Assembly: GCA_933207985.1 (NCBI GenBank)
Contig: OW240915.1
Coordinates: forward strand, 118,634,753 to 118,698,752
Direction: 5' to 3'
Source of the DNA: Pelobates cultripes
Lineage: Eukaryota; Chordata; Amphibia; Anura; Pelobatidae
DNA length: 64,000 bases
The position numbers and the translations under genes were made by a program. Every line of letters starts with the position of its first letter. Position 1 is the stretch's first letter. The notes under the pieces were generated by a model that searched no databases, had not been told where the DNA came from, and saw nothing but the letters and a program-made list of their open reading frames with translations. Below, in pieces: positions 54,247 through 64,000 of this stretch.

Positions 54247-54285
54247 CGAAATTATCAGTTACACATGAAGACATAAAAAAAAGCA

Positions 54286-54775
54286 ATGCTTAATGAGACA
54301 TCCAAAAATTCTGCGGGTGTGAGGAACCCAAACAAAACTGAGTGTGTGGAGAGCGCAAAAACGTACCGGGGTAAGTCAACAAATATAAAACTAAAACAAT
54401 CATCAGTTTTGCGGCAAATAAAAAATAAAAAATGTGGCTATGAAATGGCCTGCTACACCTGTAGATACATCGTTGCTACCCTTAAGTAAGAGGTGTAGGT
54501 CTACAGACCGTGGGGGTATACAAAAGCAGAAAAGTAGAGCACACAAGACATCGCCAACCAACACATCAAAACATGACCTAAACACGCAATTTGTTAATGA
54601 CGTATATGTTCCTGCCTCCACTCGTTGTATTTTGCATTGTTCAAAAAATATAGTTTTTTGGCATAAGGTGAAAGCAGCCGTACAGGCTGTAATCTTAGAT
54701 TTAGCCGGATTAGCAAACATTGGTGACTTCAATGAAGTACAGGGTTGTGCTCTCAGCTTAAATTTGATAGTGTGA
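54286..54775 (+). CDS. Second putative spliced gene, two exons
   Basis: ATG 54,286 to a GTAAGT donor at 54,371 (28 codons plus one base); an acceptor at CCTGTAG (54,464) continues in frame to 54,773-54,775 (intron 94 bp). The exon 2 frame (Lys/Arg/Ser-rich start, then Val-Tyr-Val-Pro-Ala-Ser-Thr-Arg-Cys and a hydrophobic Ile-Val-Phe-Trp segment) is overlapped by an alternative frame that is open to 54,906, suggesting a frameshift near 54,760. Family unknown. Same strand and intron style as the preceding gene; it could be part of the same transcript. Confidence 0.4.
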
Positions 54776-54906
54776 GCGTGGATTTTAGGCACGGTTATAG
54801 CTTGCTAGCTCAAGCTAGTCAGGGCACCACCTGTACATCAGAGAACGATAACACAAGTTTACAGCGGGACTTTGTATGCGGTTCATTAGAGTGGTGGTCA
54901 AATTAG

Positions 54907-55086
54907 ATGTTGTTTTGGATGGGATTATTGACAGTCATTATCTTGTCTATAAACAAGCTTCGGGAGCTAATGGGTGTGAATGTTGTGACTGATGCAATAT
55001 TGTCAAATCTCATACCTCAGATAACAATGATTGACAGTGCTGCTGATGACTTTAAGAGGGGCCTAATTTTGTTGAAGATGAACTGA
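54907..55086 (+). CDS. Small membrane-type ORF, 59 codons
   Basis: ATG 54,907 to TGA 55,084-55,086. The first ~15 residues are hydrophobic (Met-Leu-Phe-Trp-Met-Gly-Leu-Leu ...), followed by a soluble helical tail with Lys/Asp. It resembles a small signal-anchor protein. It ends 6 bases before the polymerase ATG, so a Polinton gene is plausible. No homologue recognised. Confidence 0.35.
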   Translation: MLFWMGLLTVIILSINKLRELMGVNVVTDAILSNLIPQITMIDSAADDFKRGLILLKMN

Positions 55087-55092
55087 CTAGGC

Positions 55093-57131
55093 ATGACAGG
55101 CTGTGGTTTAGTACGCAATTCAAAAGTCCATAGTTTGAAAATAGGTACTAGGCCGATATCAGTGCCTGATTACCAAACTAGAGCTGTTCGAAGGGACCTA
55201 AACAATTTTAATGCTGTGGAGTTTTATGATCATTTTCGTTTTGTAAATTTAGAGAAAATGCCTTCATTTGCAATAGAGTCGATGCATGATGCTATTGAAG
55301 GGACTTTAGGCAGAATTTTACTCGGTATAGGGCCTAAAGATTTTGTACAATTAAGATTGACTGCTGACGTCCTCTGTAGACCTCTGTATTCTATTAGAAG
55401 GTCTAAGGAGGGCATAAATGCGGTGGATTTTTTAAATGCTCTGGCAAATATGCTTCAAAGCAATGCAGAAATTATTGGTTGCGGTTCTTTACGATTTTGT
55501 GTTATCATTGTTAGGAATAGAGCTGGGGGTGTAATGACACGTAGATTTCTCAGATCAGACGGTGGTTGTTTGATTTTAATATTAACAACAATAACTTGTG
55601 TCTGGCGGCTAGTCTTTGCGGCCTTAAAGATAAAGAAATACCCACTGATGCTGTGTTGTTGGAGCAAGCACAAAGTATTCATAAAGCTCTGAGTATCCCT
55701 GATGATCGCTTAGTCAGCTTTAGCGATATACCAGCTTTTGAGAATCATTTGGATGTCACCATTAAGATTCTCTATCACAACCGTGGTGCATGGCGATACT
55801 TTCAGTCCAATGCCATTGTCAAGAAGAAAGTATTGTTCATATATCACGAAGGAGAACATTATTACGGCATAAAAAAGACTAAAGCATTTATCGGGGCCCC
55901 TTACTTTTGTGATTACTATCATACACCTTTTTATCACAAAAATGATAATTCATGCCGTTACTTTTGCAAGGCATGTCTCAGACAGAATTGCGTGGATGTT
56001 ACAAGTGAGCTCCCCAGATGCCCCTGCTGTCGCACATTTTGTCGTTCTGAACAGTGTTTAGAGCTACACTATGAGCTTGCCAACTCTGGTAAAATATCCT
56101 GTAAAACCAAAACATACTGTGATTCGTGTGGGCGTTATGTTGTGATGGAAAAGTGTGTTATCAGCCAGTGGCCACGTTTGATGATCATGTCTGTTACTTG
56201 CAAAAATACAAAACTGATGATCCCACAGACAAATAAATTTTTTTATGATTTTGAATGCATGCAGGAGACAGTCATACACATACCAAATTTTATCTACGCA
56301 GCCCACTTAGAATGTGACGACCGTTCGCCACTAGAGAATCATGTTGGTTCAACCTTAGAACCAACTAAATGTTGGGAGTTTCAGGATGCATCATGTCTGG
56401 CGGACTTTGTTCGGACATTTATTGATCCCCCGTTTAGTGGCTACACATTTATAGCCCATAATGCCGGTCGTTATGATTCATACTTTGTGGTGAACCAACT
56501 ACTTAAGGAGCAAATTGAGGTAAAATTACTGGCTCAAGGTGGTAAATTACTCTGTGTTACTGTCTCTGATTTTGGTATCCGGTTTATTGACTCGTTAAAT
56601 TTCCTACCCATGAAATTGAGCAAGCTACCGCAGGCCATGGGTTTCGAAGGTTGCAAAGGTTATTTTCCACATTTTTTTAACACATTGGAGAATCAAAATT
56701 ATATTGGCCCTATGCCCTCTGTTGACTGTTATGGTGTTGCACAGATGATGCCTGATGAAAAAAGTAATTTCATGGACTGGTATAAGTCAAACCAGCACTG
56801 TGAATTCAACTTTCCAATTGAACTTAAAAAATATTGTATTGAGGATGTTAATATCCTGAGAGAGGCATGCACCTGCTACAGATCGAGTGTTATGGAAATG
56901 ACAAGAAAAGAAAGAACAATTAAGGGTGATCGTGGTCCTGAAGTTGTCATAGATTACATTGACCCTTTCCAACTCAGTACCCTAGCCTCTATATGCATGG
57001 CCATGTACAGATTCAAATTTCTAGAACACCATAGCCATTATCCCCTCTGACAATTACCATAAAACTCAGGAGCGGTTTTCTACAGCATCTATCCAGTGGC
57101 TGCTGTATGTTGAACATACAGAGAAGGTCAC
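55093..57131 (+). pseudogene. Polinton protein-primed DNA polymerase B, 5' part
   Basis: The N-terminal domain starts at about 55,093 (frame to 55,692) and continues after a frame change near 55,560-55,600 in the frame ending at 57,050. It includes a Cys-rich region (C-x2-C ... C-x2-C, 55,960-56,125). The 3'-5' exonuclease motifs are present: ExoI Asp-Phe-Glu (56,247-56,255), ExoII His-Asn-Ala-Gly-x-Tyr-Asp (about 56,457-56,476) and ExoIII Tyr-Cys-x-x-Asp-Val (about 56,832-56,850). A stop at 57,048-57,050 breaks the frame shortly before the hAT insertion; polymerase-like sequence reaches the TSD at 57,132. Confidence 0.87.
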
Positions 57132-57308
57132 CATACAACCAGTGGCGTACATACCAGGGTCGCAGGGGTCGCGGCTGCCACCGGGCCCGGCCCACCAGGG
57201 GGCCCGGCCGCCCCTGCGACCCGGTATGTACGCCCAGGGCCAGCCTCTTCCCCTGGGGGGCCCATGAGCCGACCACCCCAGGGCCCCCCGATTGCTGGAC
57301 CTGCTTTC

Positions 57309-57476
57309 ACCGGGCAGGCGGGTGGCCGGTCGGGCAGGCAGGCGGGAGGGCGCGCGAGGGAGCATCTTCCGGCGCCAGCATCCCTACGCGGCGCGCGAGG
57401 GAGCTGAAGAGCAAGCACTGAGTGCTCCCTCGCGCGCCCTCCCGCCTGCCTGCCCGACCGGCCACCCGTCTGCCTG
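57309..57476. repeat. GC-rich inverted repeat, ~54-bp arms
   Basis: cgggcaggcgggtggccggt...gcgcgcgagggagca (57,309-57,362) is complementary to 57,421-57,476 (tgctccctcgcgcgcc...gtctgcc) around a ~58-bp loop. Confidence 0.9.
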
Positions 57477-58213
57477 GGGTCAGCAGGGCCACTGGACCCC
57501 AGGGAATCCCCCCAGCACTCCAAAAGGTAAGGAGGCTGGGGGGATTAAATAAAAATTTTAAAAAATAGTGTTAGTGTTTGAGTGTGTGTGTGAGTGTTAG
57601 AGTGAGTGTTAGTGAGTGTGTCTGCTAGTGAGTGTTAGTGTGTGTGAGTGTTAGAGTGAGTGTTAGTGTGTGTGTCTGCTAGTGAGTGTTAGAGTGAGTG
57701 TGAGTGTCTGCTAGTGAGTGTGTTACTGTGTGTGTCTTACAGAGTGTGTGTTAGTGAGTCTGTTTGATGTCTGTTAGTGAGTGTGTGTTTGTCAATGAGA
57801 GTGTATGTTTTGTAAGTGAGTGTGTATGTATGTCTGTCGCTGACTGTGTCTCTGTCAGTAAATGTGTGTGTCTGTTAGCTAGTGTGTATGCGTCTGTAAG
57901 TGTGTGTGTCTTCAGCACTTACCTTTCTCCAGCGCCGGACTCCCTTGGCGCTGGGGATCCCTCAGCCTCTCAGCTCCGAATGCGACCGCGCACGCATTCA
58001 AACCGCCCATAGGAAAGCATTACTCAATGCTTTCCTATGGACGTTCAGTGTGCTCCTCTAGCGGCTGTCAGTGAGACAGCCACTAGAGGCTGGATTAACC
58101 CTCAGTGAAACATAGCAGTTTCTCTGAAACTGCTATGTTTTCAGCTGCAGGGTTAAAACTAGAGGGACCTGACACCCAGACAACTTCATTGAGCTGATGT
58201 GATCTGGGTGTCT

Positions 58214-58704
58214 GTAGTGGTCCTTTAAAGGACCACTATAGTGCCAGGAAAACATACTCGTTTTCCTGGCACTATAGTGCCGAGGGTGCCCCCACCCCCT
58301 CCCGCCCAGCTCTGGAAAGGGGTAAAACTTACCTTTTTCCACCGCTGGGCGGAGAGCTCTCCTCCTCCGATCCTCCTCTTCTCCTCCCGTCGGCTGTATG
58401 CGCACGCGCGGCAAGAGCTGCGCGCGCATTCAGCCGGTCACATAGGAAAGCATTCATAATGCTTTCCTATGGACGCTGGCGTGCTCTCACTGTGAAAATC
58501 ACAGTGAGAAGCACGCAAGCGCCTCTAGCGGCTGTCAATGAGACAGCCACTAGAGGAAATAGGGGAAGGCTTAACCCATTCATAAACATAGCAGTTTCTC
58601 TGAAACTGCTATGTTTATGAAAAATGGGTTAACCCTAGCTGGACCTGGCACCCAGACCACTTCATTAAGCTGAAGTGGTCTGGGTGCCTAGAGTGGTCAT
58701 TTAA
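58214..58704. mobile_element. T2/Kolobok-like MITE inside the hAT
   Basis: TTTAAAGGACCACTATAGTG to CTAGAGTGGTCATTTAA, with the usual hairpins. It abuts the right end of an older MITE (about 57,915-58,217, ending gtagtggtcctttaa), so two MITEs share one TTTAAA junction. Confidence 0.8.
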
Positions 58705-58884
58705 GTGTGTGTGCATCTGCATGCACTGGCGTACATACCGCGGTCGCAGGGGTCGCAGCCCTGTAACCCCTGCGACCAGGTGCCCACCGCCATGTGTTGC
58801 GGTCCAGCCCGCGCGCGCGGGGGGCCCACGGATCAATTTTCGCACCGGGGCCCCAGGGGTCATGTGTACGCCACTGCATACAAC

Positions 58885-60213
58885 ACGCCTTACAGGGTGG
58901 TGAAAAAGTTGTTGGTAATTACTTTTTGGATGGTTACGCTCTGATCAATGGTAAACCTACAGCCTTTGAATTCCATGGATGCTTTTATCATGGCTGCCCT
59001 CTTTGTTAAATGGGTAACAGAGTTACAAACACCACATTTGCACAGTTGCACCATAAAACCATGGTAAAAACACATTTTTTAAAATGTTGTGGTTATAATG
59101 TGCATGTGATGTGGGAGAAACTGACAGGGGGCTACAGCTATTTGTACTTGAAAAAGATTTTCCTCAGCTTTTGAATCCTTGTGATGCTCTTTACGGCGGT
59201 CGTACCAACGCTATTAAATTGTATCACAAAACGCCCCCTGGTGAGCGCATACACTATTATGATTTCACCAGTCTGTACCCGTATATAAATAAAACAAAAA
59301 GATACCCCACGGGTCATCCAGAAATCATTTATAATAACTTCCAGTCTTTTAACAACTATTTTGGAATTGCAAAAGTAAAAATGTACCATCCTAGAGGCTT
59401 TTTTTTCCCACTACTGCCTGTTAAAATGAATGGTAAGCTCATGTTCCCCCTGTGCCATACTTGCTGTTCAAGTAATCAAATGAGTCCTTGCACACATACA
59501 GATGAGGAACGCTCTTTGACAGGCACATGGTGTACTAATGAAATACAAATGTCTTTGGATAAAGGATACATATTAGTCAAAATCTTTGAAATTTGACATT
59601 TTCCTATATCCACCAAAACATTGTTTGACAAGTACATCAAGGTTCATCTCAGAGATAAGCAGGAGGCGTCAGGTTACCCTAATTGGTGTACCACCGATGA
59701 AAGAAAAAAAAAAAGTATGTTCATGACTATTATGTCAAAGAGGGGGTTGTGTTAAGACCTGAAAGGATAGAGGTAAACCCTGCAAAAAGACAAATTGCTA
59801 AATTATTTCTAAATTCTTTATGGGGTAAATTTGGACAGAAACCTAATTTGCAAACCACTAGTCTGGTGTCTGACCCTGATGAACGTTTTAGCTATGTATT
59901 TTTACCGCAATATGAAGTATCATCTTTAGATTTCATAGATGACTCCACAGCCATGCTTAGCTGGAAAAATACAAAAGTTTTGGAAGGCATGGCTCCTAAC
60001 CTTAATATTTTTATTGCGTGCTTTACCACAGCCTATGCCCGACTTGAACTGTATAATATCTTAGACCGTCTAAAGGAAAGATGTTTGTACCATGACACTG
60101 ACTCGGTTATTTTTGTTAGCAAAGACAGAGACTGGAACCCACCTCTAGGTGACTATCTAGGTGAACTAACTAGTGAGTTACCGGCTGACACATATGTTAC
60201 AGTCGTGACTTAA
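58885..60213 (+). pseudogene. Polinton protein-primed DNA polymerase B, 3' part
   Basis: Resumes directly after the hAT TSD. It includes a Phe-His-Gly-Cys-Phe-Tyr-His-Gly-Cys block (58,970-59,000), motif A Asp-Phe-Thr-Ser-Leu-Tyr-Pro-Tyr (about 59,261-59,285), motif B Lys-Leu-Phe-Leu-Asn-Ser-Leu-Trp-Gly-Lys-Phe-Gly (about 59,800-59,835) and motif C Asp-Thr-Asp-Ser (about 60,094-60,105). The Lys-rich TPR2-like insert lies between A and B. Breaks: TAA at about 59,008, further frame changes before 59,111, TGA at 59,594-59,596, and an A-run at 59,702-59,713. It ends at 60,213, short of a complete thumb. With 55,093-57,131 this is one gene. Confidence 0.9.
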
Positions 60214-60694
60214 ATATGAATATTAATTTAATAATTAATATATAATAATTAAGCAACAAATAACAACATTAATAGAGTTCGGTATTATGGTCGAATATAT
60301 AATAGGAAATACACAAAACATTGTAGTATTAAATGTATATTTAATATAATTATAATAACAATTAAACAAATGCTAGCAGAATGTCAATTTACTACAATAA
60401 TTACACAATACAAAACTACAACATTACTTACAAAAGGCTATAACAGTTGCTAGCTGTTATAATAGATTACTTACACGGCTCCAGCCTGTTTGGCTGGAGC
60501 TATACACACAGCTACATGTTCAATCAATGCAAGCAAAGGAAAAAGGAGGCTGAAAATCCTTCTACTATTTGGTTTTATCCAGTAAGTAGGCTGTCCTGTG
60601 ATGTCACTGCCAGAAGCACATGAGTTAGCACACTGACCCCTAGTGGTGCCTCTAAAGCATTAAGCTCATTATGCTTTTTTATGACAAAAAGTCA
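60214..60694. other. No gene seen; unassigned AT-rich sequence
   Basis: AT-rich to 60,440, then a hairpin (ggctccagc / gctggagcc, 60,478-60,501) and a segment with LTR-like composition. No Polinton terminal inverted repeat was recognised. It ends at the TTAA of the second piggyBac element. Confidence 0.4.
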
Positions 60695-60795
60695 TTAACC
60701 CCTTAACGACGCTGGACGGAAATTTTCCGTCAAGGCAGACCTACCCTTAAGGACGCTTGACGGAAAATTCCCGTCAATTACTAAAGTTAACGCCA

Positions 60796-60817
60796 GATCG
60801 CCGCGATCGCGGCGATC
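60796..60817. repeat. Perfect 22-bp palindrome
   Basis: GATCGCCGCGA followed directly by its reverse complement, in the 5' non-coding part of the element; the region also has gatcgctgtgac/gtcacagcgatc arms (about 60,897-60,926). Confidence 0.92.
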
Positions 60818-61648
60818 GTGGGGTTAACGCTGTTGCTGGGTGCCTCGGCGTTTGAGGAAGCCCAGCAACAGCCAATAGTGCTGTCCCAGCACATGTGATC
60901 GCTGTGACAGCCAGTCACAGCGATCACAGTGCAGCTGGGACTTCTGATCCTCCTCCCTCCACCTCTGTGTGTGATTAGAAGTGGAGAGAGACGGATCGTT
61001 TGAAACTTTGTGTCCCTGACAGACACAAAGTGTTTAAAAGTTTAAAAAAAACCTTTTACCCCCTTTAACTTTAAAAGTTTAACCCTTTGATCACTGGCAG
61101 CAGTGATCACAATACTGATCACAGTACTTTACTGAGATCAGAGGGTTTTTTTTAACCCTCAGGGGTTAACTTTATTTTCTTTTTAACCCTCAGGGGTTAA
61201 ATATATTTAATTTTTTTTTTTTTACTTTTATTTTCAGTTAATTAGTTAGCTGGGGTGGATTGAAGCTAGGGGGAATTGGGGAATCTAGCATTAGTGTAGC
61301 TAGGAAGCTGAAAAGTTTTAGAAAGTTATTAAAAGTTTATAAAAGTTATAAAAGTAAAAGTATAAAAAAAAGTGAAAAAAGGAAAAAAGAGGAAAAAAAA
61401 GTAGTTTATTTTAAGTCAAAGCATTTCTGCTTCGCTAGGTGTAAGCACGGTGATCTGATTCCTGTTTTTACCCACAGGGGTTCATTTAAAAAAAAGTTTT
61501 TAGAAGTTTTAGAAAGTTTTTAAGAGTTTTAAAAAAGTTCAAAAAAAGTATTAAAAAAATTCAGAAAACAAAAAAAAGTAGAAAAAAAGTTAAAAAAACT
61601 AAACAAAAAAATACGTTATTTAGTTAAAGTTAATTTTAAGCTTTCACC

Positions 61649-63300
61649 ATGCTTAGAAAGTTTAGTGCCGAGGAGGCATATAATATATTAGCAGCCGACT
61701 CAGAGGCAACCGACACTGCCTCAGAGAGTGCAGAGGGTGACTATGTGCCAGACACAGATGAAGAAAGTGACGATACCCCTGGCACTGCTCCTGGCGCTGA
61801 TATCTGGGTGCCCCCTAACAATTTTGTCCCCGACATCCCTCTGTTCACTGCGACTCCTGGTATTCAGGGAGACGTGACCAGCTATAACTCCCAGGATTTT
61901 ATGGAGCTGTTCCTTGGGGATGATTTTTTAGGGCAGATAGCTACACAAACAAATATTTATGCAGCGCAGTATCTGGCACAAAATGCAACAAGTCACCTTG
62001 CCACAAAAGGGAGCTGGTACCCCACCAGTGTTCCAGAGTTAAAACAGTTCTGGGCACTAACCATGCTAATGGGAATTATAAAAAAGCCCAGCATCCGAAT
62101 GTACTGGTCCAAAAACCCAGTATGCAATACTCCCATTTTCTCTCAGACCATGAGTAGGCCCAGATACGAAACAGTACTGCGTTTTCTGCACTTCAATGAT
62201 AATTCGAAGTGCCACCCCAAAGATCATCCGCAGTATGACAAACTCTATAAAATCCGCCCCCTAATTAACCATTTTAATAAAGAATTTGGCATAATTTATA
62301 CTAGAATATATGTATTGACGAGTCCCTAATGAAATACAAGGGTAGACTGGGGTTTAAGCAATACATCCCAGCCAAAAGATCCCGGTATGGCATCAAGCTA
62401 TACAAGTTATGTGAAAGTAGCAGTGGGTATGTTTATACCTTCAGAATATATGAAGGTAAAGATAGCCACCGGGATCCCCCAGGTTGCCCTGATGTAGTTG
62501 GGACTAGCGGAAAAATAGTTTGGGATCTAATGAACCCGCTACTGAACAAGGGGTACCACCTCTACCTTGTTAATTACTACAATAGCATACCCCTCCAAAA
62601 AATGCTATATTGTTTTGAGACTGTGGTCTGCGGCACTATCCGCAAGACACGCACTGGCTTCCCCAAGGCTCTGGCAGAGAAAAAAATTAAAAAGGGGGAA
62701 ACGGCTGCTCTATGCCAGGACGAACTGCTGGCTCTGAAATACAGAGACAAAAAGGAGGTGTTCATACTGACTACCATGCACAGTGAACACACACGCAGGG
62801 TCGCAGTTCGTGGCAGACAGGAAACAAGACGGCTGCCTGTCTGCATTAAGCAATACAATAAACACATGGGGGGAGTTGACCTGTCTGATCAACTGCTGCA
62901 GCCATATCTGATAATGAGAAAGACCAGGGCCTGGTATAAGAAAGTGGGCATTTATTTAATGCAAATGGCTACTCACAATGCATTCATCCTTTTCAAAAAG
63001 GCAAATCCTCAGCTGAAATGTACTTTTCTTACATTTCAGTTTCAGCTCATTTCTGTGCTGCTCACTGAGTGCCACAGTGGGGAGCCATCAGCAGGGCCTA
63101 GCAGCAGAGATATTCAGACAGGTCACTTCTGCTTTCGGATACCACCAACCCCCAAAAAAAAGACCCCCCAGAAAAGGTGCAGGCTGTGTTACCAGAGAGG
63201 CATTCGAACGGAGACCAGTTTCTACTGCCCTGATTGTCCCTCTCAGCCTGGCCTTTGTATTGGGAACTGTTTTAAATTATTTCATACTCAGAGCCAATAA
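61649..63300 (+). pseudogene. piggyBac transposase 2: frameshift and catalytic Asp lost
   Basis: Frame 1 runs 61,649-62,329; frame 2 runs 62,3xx-63,300; together about 550 codons collinear with the transposase at 44,103-45,773. The frame changes just upstream of the first catalytic Asp (GAC 62,317-62,319, in Ile-Asp-Glu-Ser). The second catalytic position is Val (GTT 62,569-62,571, Tyr-Leu-Val-Asn-Tyr-Tyr) where the sister has Asp. The third Asp (Gly-Gly-Val-Asp-Leu-Ser-Asp) is kept at about 62,875. The C-terminal Cys-rich domain (63,170-63,285) is intact. Acidic N-terminus as in the sister. It is doubly inactive, but otherwise has few stops. Confidence 0.93.
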
Positions 63301-63473
63301 ATTCTCAATACAATTTTTTTTTTACCTTTTATTTAGTTAATTGGGGTGGATGATAGTTCCTGGGAAATTGGGGAGTTTAGTGCGTATGCTAGGGGTAGAA
63401 ATACAAATAAAAAAAAACAACAAAAAAATAAAATAACATTGTTTTGTTAAAGTTCTTGTGTAAAAAGTTTAAA

Positions 63474-63600
63474 ATGCTTTGGAAGTACAGTTAGAGAATT
63501 CTGACAGCGGATTCAGAGGTGACAGACAGTGCCTCAGAGTTTGACCCAAAATGGGACATGGACCCAGCATGCAAATTCAAAGTTTGAAACAAACCTGAAA
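63474..63600 (+). pseudogene. Second, partial transposase N-terminus
   Basis: ATG 63,474 followed by sequence resembling codons 1-30 of the transposase (…Asp-Ser-Glu-x-Thr-Asp-x-Ala-Ser-Glu…, with an early TAG), then a switch into ~390-bp-family sequence (aaaatgggacatggaccca) at about 63,545. It mirrors the partial copy downstream of transposase 1. Confidence 0.7.
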
Positions 63601-64000
63601 TGGCCGAGTCTCAAATTTGCCCCTTCAACATCCACATATACCTGAGAAAGGTACACACAGGGGTATTGCTGTACTCAGACGACATAGCTGAGTGACATAT
63701 GAAGCGTTATACTGCCGTAGCACACCTAAGGATTGTAAACTATGCAGTAAAATCTCAAAGTATGTGTCAAAAAGGCAGAGAAAATGCTTACTACTACTAG
63801 ACTTGGTACTCACTAGCGAAAAAATGATCCCACCCTAAGGTTCAAAATGGGCCTTTTGAAATACCCTGGGGTGTCTTCTTTAAAAAATGGTAGGCCTTTG
63901 TGGGGGAAGTTTGAATTCTCAACCTGTCAAATGCCCCAAAATGGGACATGGACCCAGCGTAAAAATTCAAAGTTTGAAACAGACCTGAAATTGCCTAGTC
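63580..64000. repeat. ~390-bp-family sequence (plus-strand units)
   Basis: aaatgggacatggacccagc and aaattcaaagtttgaaac recur at 63,549/63,575 and about 63,943/63,967 (period near 394 bp). The units are the reverse complement of the family at 6,300-6,990. Confidence 0.8.

Larger units (their letters stand above)
57140..58876 (+). mobile_element. hAT element inserted in the polymerase gene
   Basis: Ends CAGTGGCGTACATACC and GGTCATGTGTACGCCACTG, perfect 8-bp TSD CATACAAC (57,132-57,139 and 58,877-58,884). Removing it rejoins polymerase-like sequence. It carries a GC-rich inverted repeat (57,309-57,476), a gtgagtgttag minisatellite (57,570-57,910) and T2-MITE sequences; no transposase. A second copy lies at (gap)-53,651. 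Confidence 0.93.
60695..64000 (+). mobile_element. piggyBac-like element 2, runs off the window
   Basis: TTAA (60,695-60,698) then CCCCTTAACGACGCTGGACGG, similar to the right end at 46,516 (CCCCTTCACGACGCATGACGG on the minus strand). Subterminal hairpins (gacggaaatttt / aaaattcccgtc) and a perfect 22-bp palindrome at 60,796-60,817 follow. Then come transposase, a second partial transposase start and ~390-bp-family sequence to the window end; the 3' end is not in the window. Confidence 0.82.

Noticed and set aside
57107..57552. Several overlapping ORFs up to 131 codons on both strands
   Set aside because: GC-rich inverted repeat inside a hAT; stops are rare for compositional reasons.

Overview
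The window is eukaryotic repeat-rich DNA, most likely from an anuran amphibian with a large genome. The evidence is the combination of T2/Kolobok-like MITEs (TTAAAGG ends, abundant in frogs), DIRS-type tyrosine-recombinase retrotransposons, hAT, piggyBac and Tc1/mariner DNA transposons, an L2/CR1-type LINE, a Penelope-like element, a gammaretrovirus-like endogenous retrovirus and a Polinton/Maverick relic. Spliceosomal introns are visible, and there are two 100-N assembly gaps (31,423-31,522 and 52,988-53,087). No bacterial operons, rRNA, tRNA or CRISPR were seen. Only one candidate host exon was found (minus strand, 26,044-26,280), so this is probably intronic or intergenic sequence.

Layout: 1-5,092 holds the internal part and 3' LTR of a decayed retrovirus whose pol is almost entirely deleted. 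5,100-7,150 is a ~390-bp-period repeat family. 7,159-9,450 has an LTR fragment, a hAT-type end and G/C-strand-biased minisatellites with a large inverted repeat. 12,166-14,436 is an old DIRS-class element (gag-like zinc knuckle, RT, RNase H) containing palindromes. 14,888-15,826 is an antisense LTR. 15,882-17,245 is a TA-flanked inverted-repeat element with a nested T2 MITE and a 250-bp palindrome. 17,812-20,634 is a hAT element (8-bp target-site duplication, TSD) with an exact-looking 900-bp internal duplication; its sister copy is inverted at 41,109-43,030. 22,614-25,394 is a TTAA-flanked piggyBac-like non-autonomous element with a nested solo LTR. 27,108-27,536 is a solo LTR related to the first retrovirus. 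28,644-32,759 is a hAT composite (8-bp TSD) carrying a 21-bp minisatellite, a Tc1-like element and a T2 MITE.

33,366-46,516 is best read as a large piggyBac block: transposase (minus strand) at its right end, a partial second transposase copy, a ~395-bp tandem array, a nested hAT and a nearly complete nested DIRS element (33,528-38,666). That DIRS has a spliced ORF1, RT/RNase H, an intact-looking tyrosine recombinase, inverted termini and an internal complementary region that spells out the circle junction. 46,768-48,219 is an L2/CR1 LINE (minus). 48,360-49,990 is Penelope-like.

50,500-60,213 is a Polinton relic: integrase C-terminus with chromodomain, minor capsid (penton-like), pVI-like protein, major capsid, then short-intron spliced genes and a protein-primed DNA polymerase B. 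It is split by two related hAT insertions, one with a perfect 8-bp TSD inside the polymerase gene. 60,695 to the window end is a second piggyBac element (plus strand) with a frameshift and a lost catalytic Asp. Most features are molecular fossils nested inside one another; the insertion order can be read from the TSDs.
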